From Microcaldota archaeon (GTDB lineage Archaea; Micrarchaeota; Micrarchaeia; Anstonellales; Bilamarchaeaceae), in the NCBI GenBank assembly GCA_014730115.1, contig WJIU01000026.1:1-43318 (forward strand): a stretch of DNA of 43,318 nt, written 5' to 3'. Positions 37,390 through 43,318 of this stretch are shown in pieces. Every line of letters begins with the position of its first letter. Position 1 is the stretch's first letter. The translations under genes and the position numbers were made by a program. The notes beneath the pieces were generated by a model. It was not told where the DNA came from and searched no databases. It was given only the letters and a program-made list of their open reading frames with translations.

Positions 37390-38282
37390 CCCATTATTTC
37401 AAAAAGCTGCTTAAGCATGCCTATGTTCAGCACCGGCTTCCCGAACCTCTCCTGGTCGTCGGCAACCCTGGGGCAGGCGGTATTCACATAGCACTCAAAC
37501 CCCATGTAGTTGTTGATGCTCATGGGGTCAAGCTCATGGGAGACAAGTATTTCCGCTTCCAGGTTTCTTTTCTCCAGCTCCTTTTTTGCCCATTGGGCAT
37601 GCCCGGGGTTGTACTGGCCGGTCTTGGTGCTCAAAAGAACCCCGAACTTCCTGCACCCAAGGGCCTTTGCAATCGCGCCCTTTCTCCTTTTTTTCAGCCT
37701 TTCTATCTCGCTGCCCAACTCCCTTACTTCATTTCCGGAAGGATTGCAGACGAACACCGGCCTGTCTATTCCCAGCCCCAGGGGGTGGAACACCCCGGTT
37801 CCCACAAACACGACCGCGTCAACCCTGCCTGCAACCTTTTCCACCGCGCCTGCATCGCACCCCAGCACCTGGCCCCTCTCCAGGGCGCGCTCCCCCGCCT
37901 CTGCAAATACATTTTTTCCGTTTCTTTCAAAGAATTTTTTCATGTCCTCAAACTGGTGGATGTGCTGGACGGTTGTTGCAAGCGCGATGTTTTTGAAATC
38001 CTTCAGATAAGGAAGGACCGCCTCCAGCTTTTCAATGTCAATATCTATGTAATAAGGAACATACTCCACAGGAATGGGCAGCTCCGAGCGCATGAAGCGG
38101 TTGTGCCCCACGTGCACAATCTTGTCTGCATTTATCTTCCTTGCCTCGTCCAGCGCAAGGTCGCATGCGCCGTAGCACGGGGATGCGGAAAAAAATACCT
38201 CGTGGCCCTCCTCCTGGTATTTTTTTGAAATCTCAAGGCCTTTCTGCTTTAGGCCTTCCGGAAACTGAAGAAGTATTCTCAT
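37386..38282 (-). CDS. dph2: Diphthamide biosynthesis enzyme Dph2
   Basis: MRILLQFPEGL, ASPCYGACDLA, VHVGHNRF, NTACPRVADDQERFGKPVLN. Confidence 0.95.
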   Translation of the reverse strand: MRILLQFPEGLKQKGLEISKKYQEEGHEVFFSASPCYGACDLALDEARKINADKIVHVGHNRFMRSELPIPVEYVPYYIDIDIEKLEAVLPYLKDFKNIALATTVQHIHQFEDMKKFFERNGKNVFAEAGERALERGQVLGCDAGAVEKVAGRVDAVVFVGTGVFHPLGLGIDRPVFVCNPSGNEVRELGSEIERLKKRRKGAIAKALGCRKFGVLLSTKTGQYNPGHAQWAKKELEKRNLEAEILVSHELDPMSINNYMGFECYVNTACPRVADDQERFGKPVLNIGMLKQLFEIMG

Positions 38283-38286
38283 CTGA

Positions 38287-38586
38287 TTACCTGAAAAGGA
38301 AGCAGCTTATGGGCAGCCTCTTTTTACTGCTAAGCACTGACCGGAGCTCGCTCTCAAGCCTTCCCTTGGCCCTTTCGCGGTCCATGCCCCGGAGGGTGCT
38401 CTGGAGGTTCCTTTTCTGTATCTGCAGAATCCTTTTTGACCTGCCGATTTCAACAAAATCAGGAATCTCCCTTTTCTCCCTTGGATTGTCCAGCACGCGG
38501 TTGATGAATGCAAGCTCCAGCTGGTTGATGTCCATGTAGGATGTGGCCGATGCGCTGCTTCTTTCACGGGCGGTTTTTCTCGCCAT
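38287..38586 (-). CDS. Hypothetical protein, 99 aa
   Basis: MARKTARERSSASATSYMDINQLELAFINRVLDNPREKREIPDFVEIGRSKRILQIQKRN... Confidence 0.65.
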   Translation of the reverse strand: MARKTARERSSASATSYMDINQLELAFINRVLDNPREKREIPDFVEIGRSKRILQIQKRNLQSTLRGMDRERAKGRLESELRSVLSSKKRLPISCFLFR

Positions 38587-38681
38587 GGAAAAACCTCTCA
38601 ATGGCAGTATATAATCCTTACTCAAAGGGAATCCCACTGCCGCGATTGTATTTTATCGATTTCCCCGCATCTTTTGGGCCC

Positions 38682-39476
38682 ATGAACAAAATTTTACTTC
38701 TTATTGCAGTTGCTGGATTGCTTTTATCGGGATGTGCTGCCCCGGAGCAGGAAGCTGTGAACCAGAATGACAGCAGCGTGCCGCTTAACAGGACCGAAGA
38801 ATTGCAGGACGGGACAGGAAATTATACCAGTGAAACAGAAAATGAACCTGGGGAAAGCATGCCTGCACCGCAGGAAGAAGGCCAGGATGCGGATGTGCTC
38901 GTTCTGGGCCGCTCTGTTGCATATGGGTGGCTGGATGGCTACATGGGGCTTCCCTGGGAGTGCTTTGACGAGGAATGCCATAATGGGACCCTGGCCGGTG
39001 AGTACCGGGGCTACCATTTCACCTACCATGAGCTTGACATCCCACCCGCAATAGCAGATTCTGCCGGAGACGGGATGGACAGGTATGGAGCAGAAACTGT
39101 TTTCTTCAAGCTCTGCTTTGCAGACTTTGAACCGGATGAAAGCGGTGCCAATGCGGAAAGAAACAAGGGATATGTGCAGGAAGTATACGAAGATGCAGTA
39201 GCCGGCAGGAACAGGAAGCTGATAGTTGGCAATGCCCTTCCAAAGGTTTCGGAACAAACAGACAGTGCCCTGGTTTCAAACCACAAGGTATACAATGCAT
39301 GGCTTGATGACTTTGCCGCCACCCGCGAAGGCATCGGGGTTCTTGACCTTTACGGTATTCTTGCGGACGGGAATGGAAGCCTGAAAGCGGAATATGCCCT
39401 GGGCCCGCACGACTCCCATCTCAGCAATGAAGCCTATGCCGCCATAACGCCTGAGTTCCTGGAACTGCTGGAGTGA
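38682..39476 (+). CDS. Lipoprotein with SGNH-hydrolase-like features
   Basis: MNKILLLIAVAGLLLSGCAA lipobox; VLVLGRSVAYGW near N-term and DSHLSNEAY near C-term. Confidence 0.6.
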   Translation: MNKILLLIAVAGLLLSGCAAPEQEAVNQNDSSVPLNRTEELQDGTGNYTSETENEPGESMPAPQEEGQDADVLVLGRSVAYGWLDGYMGLPWECFDEECHNGTLAGEYRGYHFTYHELDIPPAIADSAGDGMDRYGAETVFFKLCFADFEPDESGANAERNKGYVQEVYEDAVAGRNRKLIVGNALPKVSEQTDSALVSNHKVYNAWLDDFAATREGIGVLDLYGILADGNGSLKAEYALGPHDSHLSNEAYAAITPEFLELLE

Positions 39477-41840
39477 TCATTCATCCTCAAGCTTTACCTG
39501 CTTTGTTGAATCAGCCAGCCCCTCGGTCAGCCTGGAGAGCTTGTGCAGCACTATCTTTTTCTCCGCGCTGGAGACTATCCTCCTGGTCCTTTCAATCGCA
39601 TCAGGGTTCACCGACATGGAGGTGGTCCCGTATTCCACCAGCCTTTCCGCGAATTCAGGGTAAACAGAAGGAGCCTGCCCGCAGAGCGAGGTGGTGACAC
39701 CGTACTTCTTGCAGGTGCTTATTACCTGCTTCAGTGCCCTGAGCACTGCCTCGTTCCTTTCGTCAAACCCTTTGGCCATGGTGGCATTGTCGCGGTCGAT
39801 TCCCAGTATGAGCTGGGTGAGGTCGTTGGTCCCCACCGAGATGCCGTCAATGCCCTCCTCGCAGAACTGGTCAATTAGGAACACCGTGCTGGGCACCTCC
39901 ACCATTATCCACAGCTTGAAGTCCCTGGTCCGGTAGATGCCCACTTCATGCAGGGCCTCCTTGATTGCCCTGAGCTCACCAATCCTTCTTACAAAGGGAA
40001 CCATCAGCCACAGGTTGGGGAGGTGGAACTCCTCCCTCACCTTCTTTAATGCCTGGAGCTCCATCTTGAAGACTTCCGGCTCGGAGAGGTATCTTGCCGC
40101 GCCCCGGAATCCCATCATGGGGTTTGCCTCCTCAGGCTCATATTTTTCCCCGCCCTCCAGGTTGCGGTATTCATTGGTCTTGAAGTCGGTTGCCCGGTAG
40201 ACCACCGGCCTGGGGAAGAATGCGGCAGCGAATTTCCTCAGGTCCCCGGCAAGCTTTTCTATGAACTCTTCCTGGCGCCCCTCCTCAATCATCTTCCTGG
40301 GATGGGAGCCTATCTCTGCAATCATGAATTCAGCCCTGAGCAGGCCCACTCCGTCGCAGGGCAGCTGGGCGACCTTCTCTGCCTGGTCCACATCGGCAAG
40401 GTTCACGTAAATCTTGGTTCCGGTGATTGGCGCCTCCGGGGCCCTGGCCATGCCTTCCTCGGCCCTCTTGGCCGCTGCTTCCGGCGCAGACACCAGCCCC
40501 TCGTATACCAGGCCGTGGCTTCCGTCAACAGAGACCTCCATCCCGTCCTTCAGGACGGTGGTGGCATCCTGGGAGCCTACAATGCACGGGACCCCCAGCT
40601 CCCTGCTCACAATCGCTGCATGGCTGGTCATTCCGCCTGTGTCTGTAACTATTGCCGCCGCCTTTTTCATCGCAGGCACGAAATCAGGGGTGGTCATCTC
40701 AGTAACAAGTATGTCCCCCTTTTCCATCTTGCTGGTCTCCTTGGCTGTTTCAACCAGCCTCACCTTCCCCATGCCTATGCCCGGGGAGGCCCCAAGGCCC
40801 TTGACCAGCACCTTGGCCTCGCTTACGTCCTTTCTTTCCTCTTCCCCTTCCTTTTCTTCGCCCTTCTCCATTCCCTTGAGCGTGGTTATGGGCCGGGACT
40901 GCACCACATAGAGGTTGCCCCTTTCAAAGGCATATTCAATGTCCTGGGGGAAGTTGTAGTGCTCCTCAATCTTTTTGCAGATTCTGGCAAGGTCCTTGAT
41001 TTCCAGGTCGGAAAGCTTCTGCTTTCCCCTTGCCTCTTCCTTGATTTCCACCTTTTGGTTCTCCCCGTCCATCTTGATTATCATCCAGGGCTGCTCCACC
41101 ACGGACTTGTCAATAATCTTCATTGAATTCTTGTCCACCCGGTAGGTGTCAGGAGTTATCTGCCCGCTGACCACAACCTCACCCAGGCCGTAGGCGGCCT
41201 CAATTGAGAGTATGTCCGGGTCGTTGTAAAGCGGGTCCACGGTGAATGTTACCCCTGCCTTCTCGCTCTGGACCATCATCTGGACCACTGAGGAAAGCCC
41301 CACCTTCATGTGTTCGAACTTGTTTTCGGTCCGGTAGAAAATTGCCCTGGGCTCGAAGAGCGATGCCCAGCATTCCTTTATGGCCCGGAGAAGGTTTTCC
41401 TCTCCATGTATGTTCAGGAACGTGGACTGCTGGCCTGCAAATGAGGCAGTGGGCAGGTCCTCTGCAGTGGCACTGCTCCTTACTGCCACATACACTTCCC
41501 GCCCCACCATCTCGTTGAGCTCTTTGTAGGCCTGGACAATGTCATCACGGATGTCGGTGGGCATGTTGCCCTCCAGAATCATCTTCTTAATCTTATCAGA
41601 GGCTTCCACCAGCGCTTCATGGTCATTGACATCAAGGTTCTCCAGGAGCTTTGTGATTGGCTCCTTGATGTCATTTGCCTCCAGGTGCTTGAAATATGCA
41701 CCGCTTGTTGTCACAAAGCCGTTCGGAATCGGGAATCCGTTCCGCAGCATCTCTCCCAGGTTTGCACCTTTTCCCCCTGCTTCCGCAAGACTGTTCCGGT
41801 CCAGCTCCTTAAACCACAATATGTTTTTCATGACGACCAC
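39477..41840 (-). CDS. ppsA: Phosphoenolpyruvate synthase
   Basis: GGKGANLGEMLRNGFPIPNGFVTT, TDTGGMTSHAAIVSRELGVPCIVGS, SVGTNDLTQLILGIDRDN, SLCGQAPS. Confidence 0.98.
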   Translation of the reverse strand: MVVMKNILWFKELDRNSLAEAGGKGANLGEMLRNGFPIPNGFVTTSGAYFKHLEANDIKEPITKLLENLDVNDHEALVEASDKIKKMILEGNMPTDIRDDIVQAYKELNEMVGREVYVAVRSSATAEDLPTASFAGQQSTFLNIHGEENLLRAIKECWASLFEPRAIFYRTENKFEHMKVGLSSVVQMMVQSEKAGVTFTVDPLYNDPDILSIEAAYGLGEVVVSGQITPDTYRVDKNSMKIIDKSVVEQPWMIIKMDGENQKVEIKEEARGKQKLSDLEIKDLARICKKIEEHYNFPQDIEYAFERGNLYVVQSRPITTLKGMEKGEEKEGEEERKDVSEAKVLVKGLGASPGIGMGKVRLVETAKETSKMEKGDILVTEMTTPDFVPAMKKAAAIVTDTGGMTSHAAIVSRELGVPCIVGSQDATTVLKDGMEVSVDGSHGLVYEGLVSAPEAAAKRAEEGMARAPEAPITGTKIYVNLADVDQAEKVAQLPCDGVGLLRAEFMIAEIGSHPRKMIEEGRQEEFIEKLAGDLRKFAAAFFPRPVVYRATDFKTNEYRNLEGGEKYEPEEANPMMGFRGAARYLSEPEVFKMELQALKKVREEFHLPNLWLMVPFVRRIGELRAIKEALHEVGIYRTRDFKLWIMVEVPSTVFLIDQFCEEGIDGISVGTNDLTQLILGIDRDNATMAKGFDERNEAVLRALKQVISTCKKYGVTTSLCGQAPSVYPEFAERLVEYGTTSMSVNPDAIERTRRIVSSAEKKIVLHKLSRLTEGLADSTKQVKLEDE

Positions 41841-41935
41841 ATTTGCCAGTGGAGCATTGCCTTTGAAACCTCTCCGCTGGATTTGACCTAAAATAGCATA
41901 TATTCTTTATAAAACTTCTCAGCGATTCAGGGCAT

Positions 41936-42748
41936 ATGGAACTAACCGGTGCCGCCGCAGCGATGCCCTGCTGCCTTTTTTCAGCGGTACTTGGCTTGGT
42001 GGGGGCAGGGATAGCATACTCGGGCGTAAAGGAATACCTGCTGGTCCAGAAGATAAAGAATACGCCCACTTCAAAGGTGCGCTCGGCCGCCGCCGGCCTG
42101 GTTGAGCTTTTCGGAAAGGCAGCAAAAAAGGAGGAGCTGTCCAGCCCGGTTACCAGAAAGCCGTGCGTGCTGTGGAAGGTTCTCGCAGAGTACAGATACA
42201 AGAAAAAGCACGGCCATGGCTGGAGAAAGTTCTTTTCTGACGGCTCAAAGGAGCGCTTTTTCCTTGACGACGGCACCGGCAGAATGCTCGTAGACCCGCT
42301 TGGCGCGGAGGTGCGTGTGAAGCCCGATTTCAGGTTTACTGGAAAGCTTTCCGACCGGCAGTTCTTCGGCCTGCTGCCGGCAAAGCAGCTGGACAAAAAA
42401 GTGCTTGACTACCTGGAGGAAAACCCGAAGGCGAAAAAGGCCTTTGAAAGAGAGCGCCACAGGACCATCAGGATGCGCGAATACATTGTTGAGGAACGGG
42501 ACAAGGTATACGTGCTTGGGACCGCGTCCCCGCTGGAAGGCGCAGGCAGCGATGTGGCTCACAGAAACCTGGTGGTGAAAAAAGACAATATTGACAGGAT
42601 AATGTTCATTGCGGATTCAAAAGAGGAGCAGGTTGCCCTGTCTATGGGCATAAAAAGCTGGGTGTCCATGTTCATTGGGCTGATGCTTCTGCTTGGCTCC
42701 ATGTTAGGGGGCCTTCTCATGCTTATGCACCTAAATTCGTTTGCGTGA
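41936..42748 (+). CDS. GIDE-domain (MUL1-like) membrane protein
   Basis: Two TMs flanking a GIDE-like core (VLWKVLAEYR...FFLDDGTGRMLVDPLGAEV...YIVEERDKVYVLGTA). Confidence 0.8.
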   Translation: MELTGAAAAMPCCLFSAVLGLVGAGIAYSGVKEYLLVQKIKNTPTSKVRSAAAGLVELFGKAAKKEELSSPVTRKPCVLWKVLAEYRYKKKHGHGWRKFFSDGSKERFFLDDGTGRMLVDPLGAEVRVKPDFRFTGKLSDRQFFGLLPAKQLDKKVLDYLEENPKAKKAFERERHRTIRMREYIVEERDKVYVLGTASPLEGAGSDVAHRNLVVKKDNIDRIMFIADSKEEQVALSMGIKSWVSMFIGLMLLLGSMLGGLLMLMHLNSFA

Positions 42749-42752
42749 TATT

Positions 42753-43318
42753 ATGGTATTTGAGCTTGTCTGCTGCGGCGGCGTTGCCGCCCTCGGGATT
42801 CTTTCAGTATTCTACCTGTTTACTGTCTACAACGGCCTTGTTGAAATAAGGAACAACACAGAGAAGGCATGGCACAATATAGACGTGGTGCTCAAGCAGC
42901 GCTCCGACCTGATACCCAATCTTGTGGATACGGTGAAAGGCTATATGAAGCACGAGCGCTCCACCCTGGAGCAGATAACAAGGCTGAGGGCAGAGATAAT
43001 GGCATATGAAAGCCCGGCAAAGAAGGCAAAAGCCAGCGAGGCGCTGACGGAAGCCCTGAAGTCTGTGTTTGCAGTTGCGGAGAACTACCCCCGGCTGAAG
43101 GCAAGCGACAACTTCATGGAGCTGCAGAAGCAGCTCTCTGCGATGGAAAACCAGATTGCAGACCGCAGGGAGTTCTACAACCATTCCGTCCTGCTTCTCA
43201 ATACAAGGATTAATACATTCCCGGACATGATAGTTGCCAAGCCCCTGGGCTTCAGGGAAAAGGAATACTTCACTGCATCAGGGGAAGAGAAAAAGGCGGT
43301 GGAGGTTGAGTTCGGGGA
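42753..43318 (+). CDS. lemA: LemA family protein (truncated by window edge)
   Basis: VYNGLVEIRNNTEKAWHNIDVVLKQRSDLIPNLVDTVKGYMKHE...LNTRINTFPDMIVAKPLGFREKEYF; start ATG 42753; not in ORF track. Confidence 0.95.
   Translation, partial: MVFELVCCGGVAALGILSVFYLFTVYNGLVEIRNNTEKAWHNIDVVLKQRSDLIPNLVDTVKGYMKHERSTLEQITRLRAEIMAYESPAKKAKASEALTEALKSVFAVAENYPRLKASDNFMELQKQLSAMENQIADRREFYNHSVLLLNTRINTFPDMIVAKPLGFREKEYFTASGEEKKAVEVEFG

Noticed and set aside
40850-40905. Charged EKGEEKEGEEERK insert in PEP synthase
   Set aside because: Located at a linker between the nucleotide-binding and phosphohistidine domains, where length variation is common.
1-43318. CRISPR arrays, rRNA and tRNA genes
   Set aside because: No regularly spaced repeats, rRNA stretches or convincing T-loop/acceptor patterns seen by eye; a tRNA scan would be needed to exclude cryptic or intron-containing tRNAs.

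Overview
GC-rich archaeal chromosomal segment. Archaeal markers are ribosomal protein L15e, Alba, a complete A1AO-ATPase operon (H-I-K-E-C-F-A-B-D, minus strand), Dph2, class II-type HMG-CoA reductase and archaeal TATA-box promoters, many of them apparently leaderless. Other recognisable content: speD-speE, a full AmmeMemoRadiSam trio, purC, PEP synthase, a GIDE/LemA pair, a nucleoside hydrolase + PRTase pair, and several lipoproteins. The most unusual signal is a duplicated cassette at about 4251-4501 and 7724-7967 (both minus strand). Each copy has the same TATA box, the same CGGG(G)TGGTTTG leader and two tiny overlapping ORFs (34 aa, then about 33-41 aa). Both encoded peptides are related between the copies, with synonymous differences, and all four ORFs are absent from the supplied ORF track. 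Other notable items: a dus gene broken by a third copy of a 10-bp tandem repeat, a split gene with PPR-like repeats, a TnpB/IS605 scar at the left edge, tandem paralogues of unknown function flanking small antisense ORFs, a bacterial-type Ser/Thr kinase with a PEGA-like domain divergent from a beta-barrel-like protein, a membrane-anchored HExxH protein, and a missed 50-aa CxxC-x17-CxxC protein. All assignments come from reading the sequence; no database search was run.
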